Assembly (NCBI GenBank): GCA_020639215.1
Contig: JACKHA010000004.1
Coordinates: 88,128-152,127, forward strand
DNA length: 64,000 nucleotides
Reading direction: 5' to 3'
Source of the DNA: Phycisphaeraceae bacterium
GTDB lineage: Bacteria; Planctomycetota; Phycisphaerae; Phycisphaerales; UBA1924
Part shown: piece by piece, positions 8,890 to 17,193 of the stretch
Position numbering within the stretch: the stretch's first letter is position 1
Layout of the letters: each line of letters begins with the position of its first letter
Program-made: the position numbers and the translations under genes
The notes under the pieces: model-generated
What the model was told of the DNA's origin: nothing
Databases searched by the model: none
Seen by the model: the letters and a program-made list of their open reading frames with translations, nothing else

Positions 8890-10287
8890 ATGCCAAGACG
8901 CCCCCAACCCGCGGCGTGCCGGCTCCTGGCCGCGTCCGTGCTCGTGCTGCTGCTGGGCGCGTGCTCGTCGCGACCGACGCTGCTGGAGCCCCTGACCAGC
9001 ACGCCCGGCCCGCGCCTCTCGGCGAGCGACTTCCGCCAGCCCGACGCACCCGCCGCCGTCGGACCCTTCGTGCAGACGCCTGGCGTGCCCGTGAGCGTCC
9101 CGCCCCCGATCACCGATCCGGTCGGCGTCAGCCCCACCGCCCCTTCGAACTCGGCCGCCGCCGCCCAGTCGGGCAACCGGACGCCCGCTGGTCCGAACGA
9201 TCCCGCGCCCGGCACCGTCGTGGTCGACCCGAACCCGCCGAACCTGACCGGCTCGGCCCCGGCGCCCGTCGGTCGCCCGATGCTGATCGACGTCAAGGTC
9301 GGCGACATCAACGGGCGACCCGTGTTCGCCAACGAGTTCCTGGCCCCGATGGAGGCCCGGTTGCGGGCGCTCTCGCTCGAGCTCCCCCGGGCCTCGTGGA
9401 CGCGCGAGGCCCGCGACAGCATCCGGGGCGCACTCATCACCACGCTCCAGAGCGAGCTGCTCGCCGCTGAGGCGCTCGAGTCGATCCCGCCGGCCGCCCG
9501 CGAGGTCGGCCTCACGCGCGTGCTCAACGCCACGCGCCAGCGGACCCTGGCCCGGGCGGGCGGCAGCATCACCGAGGCCCAGCGACGCCTGCTCGAAGAA
9601 CGCAACCAGACGCTCGAGCAGTTCCTCCGCGAGCAGCAGGAGGCCCAGCTCGTCGGGCTCTCGCGCGAGAACCTGATCCGGGGCATCCAGGTCAGCGGGC
9701 GTGACATCGAGAACTACTACCTCCGCAACAGCGACACGTTCAACCCCCCACCAAGCGCGCGGTTCCGACGCATCGACGCCGTGGCAGCCCAGGCCCAGAC
9801 CGTCGCGAACATCACCGAGGCGCTCGCCCGCGGGACACCGTTCGAGGAGGTCGCGGCGAGCAACCTGAACGCACCAAACCGCCGCGCGAACGCCGGGCTT
9901 GTGGTGGTTCCGTTCGCGGGCGAGTACGCTCAGGGCGAGTTCTTTAACAACGCGGAACTCAACGACGCGGCCCGGCGCCTCCGCCCGGGCGAGTGGGCCG
10001 GGCCGATCACCTACTTCAACGGGCAACTCGTGACCTGGCTGCGGCTCGAACGCGTCACCGACGACTCGCGCACGCTCTACGAGGCCCAGATCCAGATCAG
10101 CGACACGCTCCGCCAGCAGGAACTCGTCCAGCGGGCCGAGGAGCTCATCGCGCGCCTCCGCGAGCGGGCCTCGTTCACGAGCGAGACCGAGATGATCGAC
10201 CGCCTGCTGGCCATCGCCACGCAGCGGTACTACCCGCCCGAACAGGCCGAGCCCAATCCGGGCGCGGGCGTGCCCGGTCCGCGCTGA
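8890..10287 (+). CDS. Lipoprotein with SurA/PpiC-like chaperone-isomerase organisation
   Basis: A 465-residue protein whose first ~25 residues form a lipoprotein signal (LLAASVLVLLLGACSS, lipobox LGAC). A Pro/Ser/Asn-rich spacer runs to about residue 135. The remainder begins VGDINGRPVFANEFL, typical of the strand that opens SurA/PpiC-type proteins, then helices with many Arg/Glu/Gln, then IENYYLRNSDTFNPPPSARFRRI and a parvulin-like stretch (ALARGTPFEEVAASN..., LRPGEWAGPI). The isomerase active-site residues are not obvious, so it may be a chaperone only. It probably acts in the periplasm on secreted proteins. It is followed 26 bp later by the YraN-like gene. The ATG is fixed by the TACGCT box. 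Confidence 0.7.
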   Translation: MPRRPQPAACRLLAASVLVLLLGACSSRPTLLEPLTSTPGPRLSASDFRQPDAPAAVGPFVQTPGVPVSVPPPITDPVGVSPTAPSNSAAAAQSGNRTPAGPNDPAPGTVVVDPNPPNLTGSAPAPVGRPMLIDVKVGDINGRPVFANEFLAPMEARLRALSLELPRASWTREARDSIRGALITTLQSELLAAEALESIPPAAREVGLTRVLNATRQRTLARAGGSITEAQRRLLEERNQTLEQFLREQQEAQLVGLSRENLIRGIQVSGRDIENYYLRNSDTFNPPPSARFRRIDAVAAQAQTVANITEALARGTPFEEVAASNLNAPNRRANAGLVVVPFAGEYAQGEFFNNAELNDAARRLRPGEWAGPITYFNGQLVTWLRLERVTDDSRTLYEAQIQISDTLRQQELVQRAEELIARLRERASFTSETEMIDRLLAIATQRYYPPEQAEPNPGAGVPGPR

Positions 10288-10313
10288 TCGCCGGGTCGCC
10301 CGGGCTGCCGCGC

Positions 10314-10790
10314 ATGGCCGAGCCGCGTCCAACCCCCCCACCGCCCGCGTCCCTGCTGGCCCGCGTCGCGTCGCTGCTGCGCCGCACGCCGCCGACGCTC
10401 GGGCAGCGCGGCGAGCGCGCCGCCGCCCGCCACCTGAAGCGCGCCGGATACCGCGTCCTCGCCCGCAACCTGCACCTCGCCAACGCCGAGGCCGACATCG
10501 TCGCCCTGACGCCGGATCGGCGCACGGTCGTGGTCGTCGAGGTCAAGACGCGCCTGCTCTCCACGGCGCACCCGCCCCCGGAGGCGTCGATCACCGCGCG
10601 CAAACAGGCCGCCCTCGTGCGCCTGGCCCAGGCGATCGCGTCCCGCACACGCCGTCGCCGCCCGCCCGGCTCCGCGCCGCTGGGCATCCGCATCGACGTG
10701 ATCGGCGTCGACTGGCCCGGGGCGGACGCGCCCCGCGGGTCCGCACCGGTTATCCGCCACCACGTCGGCGCGGTGGGGCAGCGTGCGTAG
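10314..10790 (+). CDS. YraN/UPF0102-family endonuclease-like protein
   Basis: A 158-residue protein. After a Pro-rich start, residues about 35-75 read LGQRGERAAARHLKRAGYRV, then ARNLHLANAEADIVAL and VVVVEVKTR. This fits the UPF0102/YraN fold, which is related to Holliday-junction resolvases and restriction-endonuclease-like nucleases (E, D-I-V, E-V-K catalytic pattern). Nuclease activity is inferred from the fold, and the family's cellular role is unsettled. ATG 10314 is used because the gene follows closely on the lipoprotein gene and the frame upstream lies inside that gene. No clear ribosome binding site is seen. Confidence 0.8.
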   Translation: MAEPRPTPPPPASLLARVASLLRRTPPTLGQRGERAAARHLKRAGYRVLARNLHLANAEADIVALTPDRRTVVVVEVKTRLLSTAHPPPEASITARKQAALVRLAQAIASRTRRRRPPGSAPLGIRIDVIGVDWPGADAPRGSAPVIRHHVGAVGQRA

Positions 10791-10897
10791 CGCCCGCGCC
10801 CGATCATCGCACAAACACGCGACGCCCCCGAATCCGCTTGGACCGCCGACGCCGCCGGGCTATCTTCTTGTCGGGGGAGTCCTTTCAGGGAGAAACC

Positions 10898-11995
10898 ATG
10901 GCCTCGATCGAGTCGACCGCCGTTTCCGCCGTCCGCCCGCTGCTCGCCCTCGCCGGCCTGGCCGCCCTCGGCGCCGCCACCTCGGGCGCGTCGGCCCAGC
11001 TCTATTCCAACGCCCTCCGCGGACCCGGCTCGGACATCGGCCTGTCCACCGGCGCGGTCAGCCTCGCCGGCTTCGCCGCCCCCCCCGGCACCGAGTGGGC
11101 CGAGATCGGGCACGACGCCGTCACCCTCATCAAGGGCAACACCATCGGCGTCGGGCACCGCGTCGTCTCCGGCACCCGCTTCGCCGACGACTTCACCATC
11201 CCCGCCGGCGAGACCTGGACCATCTCCGCGTTCACCTTCTTCGCGTACCAGACCGGCGCCCAGCCCGGCGCGTCGTCGTTCACGCACTACAACTTCCGCG
11301 TCTGGGACGGCGAGCCCGGCCAGCCCGGCAGCAGCATCGTCTTCGGCGACACGACCACCAACCGCCTGACGGACTCGATCGACGCCAACCTCTACCGCAT
11401 CTCCAACGCCTCGCCGGTCGTGTGCTCCCAGCCAAACCCCACGACCACCCGCCCGATCTTCCGCAACGTCTGCGGCGGGCTGAGCCTGACCCTCGCCGCC
11501 GGCACGTACTGGGTCGATGTGCAGTCGGACGGCACGATCAACTCCGGGCCGTGGATCGCCCCGCTCGCGGGCATGCCCATCGGCTCGAGCATGTACCTGC
11601 CCGGCTCGAACGGCGTGCAGTTCGATGGGGCCTCGTGGGCGCCGTTCGTGGATGAGGGACGCATCGCCGACCCCGTCCTTGGCGGCTGCATCGCCGCGGC
11701 CAACACCGACGGCGCCGACATGCCCTTCCTCATCGACGGCACCGTCGGCACCGGTTGCGAGCCCGACCTGACCACCGGCGCGATCCCCGGCCAGCCGGGC
11801 TACGGCGTGCCCAACGGCGTGCTCAACAACGACGACTTCTTCTACTACCTCGCCCAGTTCGCCGCCGGCAACCTGGCCGTCGCCGACCTGACCACCGGCG
11901 CGATCCCGGGCCAGCCGGGCTATGGCGTGCCGAACGGGGTGCTCAACAACGACGATTTCTTCTACTACCTGGCCATCTTCGCGGCCGGGTGCTGA
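10898..11995 (+). CDS. Secreted GC-type dockerin domain protein
   Basis: A 365-residue protein with a signal peptide (LLALAGLAALGAATSGASAQ). The middle ~250 residues look like a beta-sandwich surface domain (FADDFTIPAGETWTISAFTFFAYQTG; FRVWDGEPGQPGSSIVFGD), as in PEP-CTERM/choice-of-anchor proteins. The C-terminus carries two near-identical dockerin repeats (DLTTGAIPGQPGYGVPNGVL plus NNDDFFYYLAQF or AIF). They are bracketed by a Cys before the first repeat (GCEPDLTT) and a terminal Cys (AAGC). Start ATG 10898 has AGGGAG 6 nt upstream. It is the only dockerin gene here outside the 28-46 kb island and the only one on the plus strand. Confidence 0.85.
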   Translation: MASIESTAVSAVRPLLALAGLAALGAATSGASAQLYSNALRGPGSDIGLSTGAVSLAGFAAPPGTEWAEIGHDAVTLIKGNTIGVGHRVVSGTRFADDFTIPAGETWTISAFTFFAYQTGAQPGASSFTHYNFRVWDGEPGQPGSSIVFGDTTTNRLTDSIDANLYRISNASPVVCSQPNPTTTRPIFRNVCGGLSLTLAAGTYWVDVQSDGTINSGPWIAPLAGMPIGSSMYLPGSNGVQFDGASWAPFVDEGRIADPVLGGCIAAANTDGADMPFLIDGTVGTGCEPDLTTGAIPGQPGYGVPNGVLNNDDFFYYLAQFAAGNLAVADLTTGAIPGQPGYGVPNGVLNNDDFFYYLAIFAAGC

Positions 11996-12023
11996 GCCGG
12001 GGACGCCCGGGTGCTGAACGTGT

Positions 12024-12063
12024 GCCACCGAGACACGCCGCCTTGGCGGCGTTTCTCGGTGCC
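12024..12063. repeat. Stem-loop repeat (family A), copy 1
   Basis: Arms 12024-12042 and 12045-12063 pair with two mismatches around a TT centre (GCCACCGAGA...TCTCGGTGCC with a GCCGCC/GGCGGC core). It begins 28 bp after the dockerin stop and could act as a terminator, but the same unit occurs inverted at 22346-22384, where it follows no obvious 3' end. It is therefore a dispersed repeat. Confidence 0.65.
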
Positions 12064-12089
12064 GAATCGCGGACGGACGCCCGACGTGT

Positions 12090-12119
12090 GGCATGCCTGT
12101 GGCTTTGCACAGGCATGCC
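12090..12119. repeat. Stem-loop repeat (family B), copy 1
   Basis: Perfect 12-bp arms, GGCATGCCTGTG and CACAGGCATGCC, around a 6-nt loop. Related hairpins recur at 12617-12644 and 12666-12693, on both sides of the small membrane gene. Confidence 0.7.
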
Positions 12120-12130
12120 CTCGCCCGATG

Positions 12131-12194
12131 GAGCCGATCGCGCGAGCGATCGATGACGCAAGAACGGAGACTCGATCGCTCGCGCGATCGGCTC
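12131..12194. repeat. Perfect 23-bp inverted repeat
   Basis: Arms 12131-12153 and 12172-12194 are exact reverse complements, beginning GAGCCGATCGCGCGAG, around an 18-nt loop. It lies immediately downstream of the minus-strand gene that ends at 12217. It could end that transcript, but it lacks a U-tract and is far longer than an ordinary terminator stem. Confidence 0.8.
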
Positions 12195-12216
12195 TACCAC
12201 CTCGCCGGAGCCGCTA

Positions 12217-12588
12217 TCAATGCGCCCACCGGCTCCCCATCCACGCCCGCTCCGCCTCCTCCGGCGTGATCGCCAGGCCGCACGCCCCGCACGCCGCGGC
12301 CCCTCGCCCCAGTTCCCGCCCGCACGCGGTGCACGCCCGCCAGCGGCACGCCTTGAGGCGCTCGACCAGCCGCCGTCGCTGGCCCAGCAGCACCGCGAGG
12401 CGCACGCCGAACAGCACCAGCGGCCCGACGCCGCACACCACCGCCCACACCGCCGACCCGCCCGAAGCCGCGGCCCCCAGGGCCAGCCCGGCGATCGGCC
12501 CGGTGAACATGCCGATCATGGCCGAGCGGATGGGGGCGAGCATGCGCACAACGAGCGCGGGCTCGCGGGGTGTATCGTCGGGTCGCAC
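12217..12588 (-). CDS. Small membrane protein with C-terminal zinc ribbon
   Basis: A 123-residue protein not recognised as a named family. Two hydrophobic helices (residues about 20-42, MIGMFTGPIAGLALGAAASG, and 44-68, VWAVVCGVGPLVLFGVRLAV) are followed by a basic stretch and two CxxC pairs (CTACG, CGACG) spaced like a zinc ribbon. The topology suggests a membrane anchor with a cytoplasmic metal-binding tail. GTG 12588 is chosen because TAGGCT lies 6 nt upstream, the leaderless pattern seen elsewhere here. The gene is enclosed by palindromic repeats on both sides. Confidence 0.6.
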   Translation of the reverse strand: MRPDDTPREPALVVRMLAPIRSAMIGMFTGPIAGLALGAAASGGSAVWAVVCGVGPLVLFGVRLAVLLGQRRRLVERLKACRWRACTACGRELGRGAAACGACGLAITPEEAERAWMGSRWAH

Positions 12589-12594
12589 ACGACC

Positions 12595-12600
12595 AGCCTA
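12595..12600 (-). promoter_or_regulatory. Candidate -10 box TAGGCT before the small membrane gene
   Basis: On the minus strand TAGGCT is followed by 6 nt and a GTG start, with no Shine-Dalgarno sequence. The spacing matches the other leaderless starts in this window. Confidence 0.45.
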
Positions 12601-12616
12601 TCACGCGCAAAGGTGT

Positions 12617-12693
12617 GGCATGCCTGCGGCTCGGCGCAGGCATGTCCGTTGACCAGGCGACTCACCATGCCTGTGCAAAGCCACAGACATGCC
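12617..12693. repeat. Stem-loop repeats (family B), copies 2 and 3
   Basis: Copy 2 is GGCATGCCTGCG (12617-12628) with CGCAGGCATG (12635-12644). Copy 3 is CATGCCTGTG with CACAGACATG (12666-12691). Both match the 12090-12119 hairpin in sequence as well as shape. Copy 3 ends 13 bp before the glmS stop codon and could serve as its terminator. Confidence 0.65.
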
Positions 12694-12705
12694 ACACGCT
12701 GAGCC

Positions 12706-14571
12706 TCACTCCACCGTCACGCTCTTCGCCAGATTCCGCGGCTTGTCCACATCATGCCCGCGGATCACCGCCGCGTGGTACGCAAGCAACTGCAGCGGCA
12801 CCACCGTCACCATCGGGCTGAGCTGGTCCGGCACGTCCGGCACCCACAGCACGTCCTCGGCCACACGCTTGATGTCCTCGTCGCCCTCGGTCGCCACCGC
12901 GATCACGTGCCCGCCCCGCGCACGCACCTCCGCGATGTTGCTCATCACCTTGTCGTACTGCGGCCCCTTGTTCGCGATGAACACCGCCGGCATCCCGTCG
13001 TCGATCAGCGCGATCGGCCCGTGCTTCATCTCGGCCGCGGGCATGCCCTCGGCGTGGATGTACGAGATCTCCTTGAGCTTCAGCGCCCCTTCCAGCGCCG
13101 TCGGATAGTTGTACCCACGCCCCAGGAACAGCCAGTTCTCCCGCTCGACGTACTTGGCCGCCACGGCCCGGATCACGTCGTCCTGCTCCAGCACCCGCTC
13201 GATCTTGCCCGGGATCTGCTGCAGCTGGCGCAGCAGCCACTCGCACCGCGGGGGCGACAGGAACCGCCGTCGCCCCAGGTAGATCGAGATCAGCGACAGG
13301 GCCGCCACCTGCCCGACGAACGCCTTCGTGCTCGCCACGCCGATCTCCGGCCCCACGCGGATGTACACGCCCGCGTCGGTCTCGCGCGAGATCGTCGAGC
13401 CAACCGCGTTCACCACGCCCAGCGCCAGCGCGCCCCGCTCCTTGGCCTCGTCCAGCGCCGCCAGCGTGTCGGCCGTCTCGCCCGACTGGCTCACCGCCAC
13501 CACCACCGTGTTCTCTTCCACAATCGGGTTGCGGTACCGGAACTCCGAGCCGTACTGCCACTCCGCCGGGATGACCGCGATGTCCTCGAGCATGTACTCG
13601 CCGATCATCGCGGCGTGCAGGGCCGTGCCCTGGCCGATCAGCACGATCCGCTTGGCCTTGACCAGTTCCTTGGCCTTCTCCTGCAGCCCGCCCAGGCGGA
13701 TAACCCAGTCCTTCTCGTCGATCCTGCCGCGCAGCGTGTTGCGGATCGCCTTGGGCTGCTCGTGGATCTCCTTCTGCATGTAGTGCTGGAACCCGCCCAT
13801 CTCGATCTGCTCGAGTTCGAGCTCCAGCTGCATCACCTTGGGCGTGGTCTCCGTGTTGTCCAGCGTGGACGTGCGGAACCCGTCCCGCGTGATCTTCACG
13901 ACCGTGTAGTCGTCCAGCGCCATCGCCTGCGTCGTGTGGGCCACGATCGCCGACGGGTCCGACGCCACCACATACTCGCCCGCCCCGATCCCCACCATCA
14001 GCGGCGAGCCCTTCCGCGCGCACACCATCACGTCCGGGTCACGCTCGCAGATCACGCAGATCGCGTACGCGCCCGTCACCTCGCGCAGCGCCGCCTGCAC
14101 CGCGGCCTCCAGCCCCTGCTCCGGGTCATAGAGCTCCCCGATCAGCATCGCCAGCACCTCGGTGTCGGTCTGGCTCTGGAACCTGTGGCCCTTCTCCTCC
14201 AGCAGCGTCCGCAGCGTGGCGTAGTTCTCGATGATGCCGTTGTGGACCAGGCAGATGCCGTTCTTGTCGTCGCGGTGCGGGTGGGCGTTGTCGACCGTCA
14301 CCCCGCCGTGCGTCGCCCAGCGCGTGTGGGCCAGCCCCACCGTGCCGTGCAAGCCGCCGATCTTCTCGAGCCGGTCCTCCAGGTTCGCCACCCGCCCCAC
14401 GGCCCGTTCCGTCCGCAGCGTCGCCTTCGTGCCCGGCGCGGCCGTGCCGGGCGTCGGCTCGATCACCGCGATCCCCGCCGAGTCGTACCCGCGGTACTCC
14501 AGGCGCTTGAGGCCCTCCATCAGGAGGCCCTGGCACTGCTTCTTGCCGATGTAGCCGACGATCCCGCACAT
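12706..14571 (-). CDS. glmS: Glutamine-fructose-6-phosphate aminotransferase (isomerizing)
   Basis: A 621-residue enzyme that makes glucosamine-6-phosphate, the first step to UDP-GlcNAc for wall and surface polymers. The N-terminal nucleophile Cys2 is in MCGIVGYIG, followed by RLEYRGYDSAG and the Ntn-type glutaminase core (HTRWATHGGV). Two SIS domains follow, with SQSGETADTLAAL and EISYIHAEGMPAAEMKHGPIAL. The C-terminus DKPRNLAKSVTVE is the conserved end of the family. Length is slightly above the usual ~610, mostly through an insertion near residue 40. ATG 14571 has AAGG a few bases upstream. I found no glmS-ribozyme-like core in the leader. Confidence 0.97.
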   Translation of the reverse strand: MCGIVGYIGKKQCQGLLMEGLKRLEYRGYDSAGIAVIEPTPGTAAPGTKATLRTERAVGRVANLEDRLEKIGGLHGTVGLAHTRWATHGGVTVDNAHPHRDDKNGICLVHNGIIENYATLRTLLEEKGHRFQSQTDTEVLAMLIGELYDPEQGLEAAVQAALREVTGAYAICVICERDPDVMVCARKGSPLMVGIGAGEYVVASDPSAIVAHTTQAMALDDYTVVKITRDGFRTSTLDNTETTPKVMQLELELEQIEMGGFQHYMQKEIHEQPKAIRNTLRGRIDEKDWVIRLGGLQEKAKELVKAKRIVLIGQGTALHAAMIGEYMLEDIAVIPAEWQYGSEFRYRNPIVEENTVVVAVSQSGETADTLAALDEAKERGALALGVVNAVGSTISRETDAGVYIRVGPEIGVASTKAFVGQVAALSLISIYLGRRRFLSPPRCEWLLRQLQQIPGKIERVLEQDDVIRAVAAKYVERENWLFLGRGYNYPTALEGALKLKEISYIHAEGMPAAEMKHGPIALIDDGMPAVFIANKGPQYDKVMSNIAEVRARGGHVIAVATEGDEDIKRVAEDVLWVPDVPDQLSPMVTVVPLQLLAYHAAVIRGHDVDKPRNLAKSVTVE

Positions 14572-14741
14572 GGCCTTCGAGCCTCCGCTGGGCGTTTGGG
14601 TCCGAGAACGGCGGGGCGAGGCCCCATGATGAGACTACGCCGCCGCGCGTCCGGAAGATCGGCCCGAGCGTGGGGCGGGTCCACAGGGATAGCGGGGAGC
14701 GGGCCGAACGGATGGCGGACGTTGGAGGAGGCGGTCGCAGG

Positions 14742-15470
14742 TCAACGCTCTTCCGGGAGCCCCACGAGTCGGGCGAGTTGGCGCTCCGATGGCTCGAACG
14801 CGGCGGGGAACGCGACGCCGTATCGATCCGCCATCTCCTCGGCAATCGCCGCCTTTTGGTCGTACGAGGTGCGCAAACGATTGGCGATCACGCGAAGGCG
14901 AGCGTGCAGCACGTCTCGCTCGCGCTGCGCCGCCTCATCCGCTGCGCCAAACGCGAGCAATCCGAACAACGCGCCGCCGACCAGCCCTCCGTCGGGCGGC
15001 TGATTGCCATCGGAGTGGGCAATGTTTCGTCCCAGGCGCATCCCGTCGGTCGTCTGCCGAAGAACCTGCTCCTCGATCGCCCGTCCGCGAGACCACTCAT
15101 CAAGGGCTTCGAGCCAGATCGCGGCGTGACCATCAATGAACGAGAGCAACTCAGAATCCACACCCCGCCGGGGGATCGCTGAGTAGTCGTTCACGAGTGC
15201 GAGAATCGCGGCCTCCGGGTCGCTCTCCAACGCGCTCGCGAGCCGAGAATCGGCGGTGCGGATCCGGTTCCATGCATTGGTCGATGCGGTCGCGTCAGGC
15301 CGCGAGCGAGGTGCCGCGGAGGCACTCGGGATCGGAGTCGGGGAACCAACTGAGGTTCGGGACGGCGCGGTTCCAAACACCAGCAACACGACCGATCCGA
15401 TCAACGCGCAACTCAGCGCGATCGCCAGCACGCCGACGAAGGCCACTGCCCATGTGGGTTTCTGGCTCAT
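14742..15470 (-). CDS. Membrane-anchored protein of unknown function
   Basis: A 242-residue protein. One N-terminal transmembrane helix (AVAFVGVLAIALSCALIGSVVLLVFG) leads into a Ser/Pro/Ala-rich linker and a largely helical domain (ILALVNDYSAIPRRGVDSEL, LHARLRVIANRLRTSYDQ). A small Gly-rich hydrophobic patch near residue 170 (GGLVGGALFGLLAFGAA) may be a second membrane-associated segment. No family recognised. ATG 15470 has GGAG 9 nt upstream and a TATACT box further back. Base composition is slightly less GC-rich than its neighbours. It lies upstream of glmS on the same strand, 170 bp away. Confidence 0.55.
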   Translation of the reverse strand: MSQKPTWAVAFVGVLAIALSCALIGSVVLLVFGTAPSRTSVGSPTPIPSASAAPRSRPDATASTNAWNRIRTADSRLASALESDPEAAILALVNDYSAIPRRGVDSELLSFIDGHAAIWLEALDEWSRGRAIEEQVLRQTTDGMRLGRNIAHSDGNQPPDGGLVGGALFGLLAFGAADEAAQRERDVLHARLRVIANRLRTSYDQKAAIAEEMADRYGVAFPAAFEPSERQLARLVGLPEER

Positions 15471-15488
15471 GAGTTCGACTCCGTTCGC

Positions 15489-15494
15489 AGTATA
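15489..15494 (-). promoter_or_regulatory. Candidate -10 box TATACT of the 15470 gene
   Basis: TATACT on the minus strand lies 18 nt before ATG 15470, leaving about 10-13 nt of leader with a GGAG. This is the most consensus-like -10 hexamer in the window. No good -35 box is visible. Confidence 0.45.
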
Positions 15495-15600
15495 ACCGCT
15501 TGGCCTTTCCCCACTGGATGCCTCGATGCCTCCCGCCTTGATGCCGTCCCCCGCATCATCGCCGCGTCCCGGCGACCCCCACCGCCCTGCACCCCGCCCC

Positions 15601-15645
15601 TTGACACCCCCCACCGCTCCGGCTAATCTGTAACCAGATGGTTAC
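15601..15645 (+). promoter_or_regulatory. Sigma-70-type promoter with overlapping palindromic operator of the arsR-type gene
   Basis: A full -35 TTGACA (15601-15606), a 17-bp spacer and -10 TAATCT (15624-15629) are followed by 8 nt and ATG 15638. From 15630 to 15645 runs a perfect inverted repeat, GTAACCA-GA-TGGTTAC, covering the predicted transcription start and the start codon itself. The position fits autorepression by the ArsR-type product: bound repressor would block the +1 region. Confidence 0.75.
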
Positions 15646-16090
15646 GAGACGGCCCAAGCGACGCCCCCGACCCGCCAAGCCCCGCCCCGCCGCGGCCACA
15701 GTCGCCAACGCGGCCACGCCCCCCTCGGCCCAATCCCCCGACGCCTTCGCCGCCGTCGCCGACCCAACCCGCCGCGCCATCCTCGACGGCCTCCGCACCC
15801 GGGCCCGCTCCGCCGGCGACATCGCCGCCGACTTCACCATCTCCCGCCCCGCCGTTTCCAAGCACCTCCGCGTCCTGTCCCAGGCGGGCCTGGTCCGCGT
15901 CGTCAAGCACGGGCGCGAGCGCCACTACCACCTCGACGCGGCCCCGCTCGCCGCGGTCGACGACTGGCTCAACCGCTACCGCCTCCTCTGGGCCGCCCGA
16001 TTGGCCAACCTCAAGGAGTACCTCGAGCAGGAGGCCGCCCCCCAGCCCGACGCGACATCCCCCCCACCGCCGCCGAACGCCCCAACATAA
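15638..16090 (+). CDS. ArsR/SmtB-family transcriptional repressor
   Basis: A 150-residue protein. After a Pro/Arg/Ala-rich extension of ~35 residues comes a winged helix: FAAVADPTRRAILDGLRTRA, then AGDIAADFTISRPAVSKHLR and VLSQAGLVRVVKHGRERHYHLD. There is no CxC metal-binding pair, so this is the non-metal subtype that is usually paired with SRPBCC/AHSA1 proteins, as here. The gene starts at the ATG inside a palindrome and has no Shine-Dalgarno sequence, so a leaderless message is expected. The next gene on the same strand encodes the AHSA1 protein 99 bp later. Confidence 0.9.
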   Translation: MVTRRPKRRPRPAKPRPAAATVANAATPPSAQSPDAFAAVADPTRRAILDGLRTRARSAGDIAADFTISRPAVSKHLRVLSQAGLVRVVKHGRERHYHLDAAPLAAVDDWLNRYRLLWAARLANLKEYLEQEAAPQPDATSPPPPPNAPT

Positions 16091-16189
16091 GAACCGCACG
16101 CCCGTGACCGGATTCCCACGGAATCCTGTCGTCCCGACCCGCCCCCGATCGTCGTTGCTTTGCCCGGTCACACCACTCCGGAGCCGCCC

Positions 16190-17086
16190 ATGCCCGCCGC
16201 CGCCGACATCCAGAACGTGGAGATCACCCGCCACCTCGACGCGTCACCCGACGCGGTGTTCGACCGCCTGACCAACCCCGCCCATCTTCGCGCATGGTTC
16301 GCGGAGCAGGTCGAGATCGAGCCGCGCGTGAACGGGGCGTACCGATTCTGGGGCAGGCACACGCCGCTGGTGCCCACGCCTGCCGACGCGGCCCAGCGCC
16401 TCACACGCTTCGACGCGGGGCGGGCGCTCCGCTACGAGTGGCACTGGGGCGGGAGCGACACCGAGGTCCTGATCGAACTCAGCGACGAGCCAGCCGCCGC
16501 CGCGCCCCGAACGAAACTCTGGCTCCGCCACACCCTCATCGACGGCACCGTCGCCGGGTACTCCCGCACCGAGTCCGACTTCTTCGCCCAGGACTTCTGG
16601 TGCGTCGCCCTGGCCAACCTCCGCGAGCACCTCCGCACCGGCACGCCCGCCATCCGCCCCGACTTCGCCGACCCGAGCGACACCGCCAGCGTCTCGATCG
16701 AGATCGATGCCCCGCGCGAGCGCGTCTGGCACGCGCTCACCGACGCCCGCGAGATGGACAAGTGGCTCTCCAAAACCGGCGTCGCCGAGGCGCGCGTCGG
16801 CGGAGCGTACTCCTACGGCTGGAACTTCGACGGCCGCACCTGCGGCCCCACGAAGATCCTCGAGATCGAGCCCCCCCACCGCCTCGTCCACGACTGGTTC
16901 TACGAGCCCGACGGCGCACGCGGCGGCGCATCCCGCACGCAGTGGGTCCTCGACGAGATCTCGCCCACACGAACCCGTGTTACCATTACCCAGTTCGCCA
17001 TCACCTCGCCCCGGAACCACACCGGGTACACCGGCGGCTGGGCCAAGTTCGCCGTGGCGCTCAAGGACCTGGTCGAATCCAGGTAG
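16190..17086 (+). CDS. SRPBCC/AHSA1-family protein with two tandem START-like domains
   Basis: A 298-residue protein containing two AHSA1-type ligand-binding folds. The first (residues about 8-145) starts ITRHLDASPDAVFDRLTNPA and has HLRAWFAEQVEIEPRVNGAY. The second (about 165-298) starts VSIEIDAPRERVWHALTDAR with MDKWLSKTGVAEARVGGAYS and ends WAKFAVALKDLVESR. Such proteins form hydrophobic cavities and often sit beside ArsR repressors. A fused pair is less common than single-domain forms and may reflect an internal duplication. ATG 16190 has CGGAG about 7 nt upstream. TTG 16160 is an alternative start. Confidence 0.85.
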   Translation: MPAAADIQNVEITRHLDASPDAVFDRLTNPAHLRAWFAEQVEIEPRVNGAYRFWGRHTPLVPTPADAAQRLTRFDAGRALRYEWHWGGSDTEVLIELSDEPAAAAPRTKLWLRHTLIDGTVAGYSRTESDFFAQDFWCVALANLREHLRTGTPAIRPDFADPSDTASVSIEIDAPRERVWHALTDAREMDKWLSKTGVAEARVGGAYSYGWNFDGRTCGPTKILEIEPPHRLVHDWFYEPDGARGGASRTQWVLDEISPTRTRVTITQFAITSPRNHTGYTGGWAKFAVALKDLVESR

Positions 17087-17193
17087 GCAACCTCACGCGT
17101 TGTTGCCCGTGCCCCATCCCGGTGCCCCGCGAGACGCGCGGCACCCGACCCCAACCGGCGTGCGCCCCACGCCAGTCACCAAAGGAGATCACC

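Noticed and set aside
14572..14741. glmS ribozyme in the glmS leader
   Set aside because: No core resembling the ribozyme's conserved pairing elements is visible, and the class is mostly found in Firmicutes.
12754..15003. Very long open frame antisense to glmS
   Set aside because: It is a by-product of third-position GC bias opposite a clear glmS; the translated sequence is His/Arg/Leu-rich with no domain.
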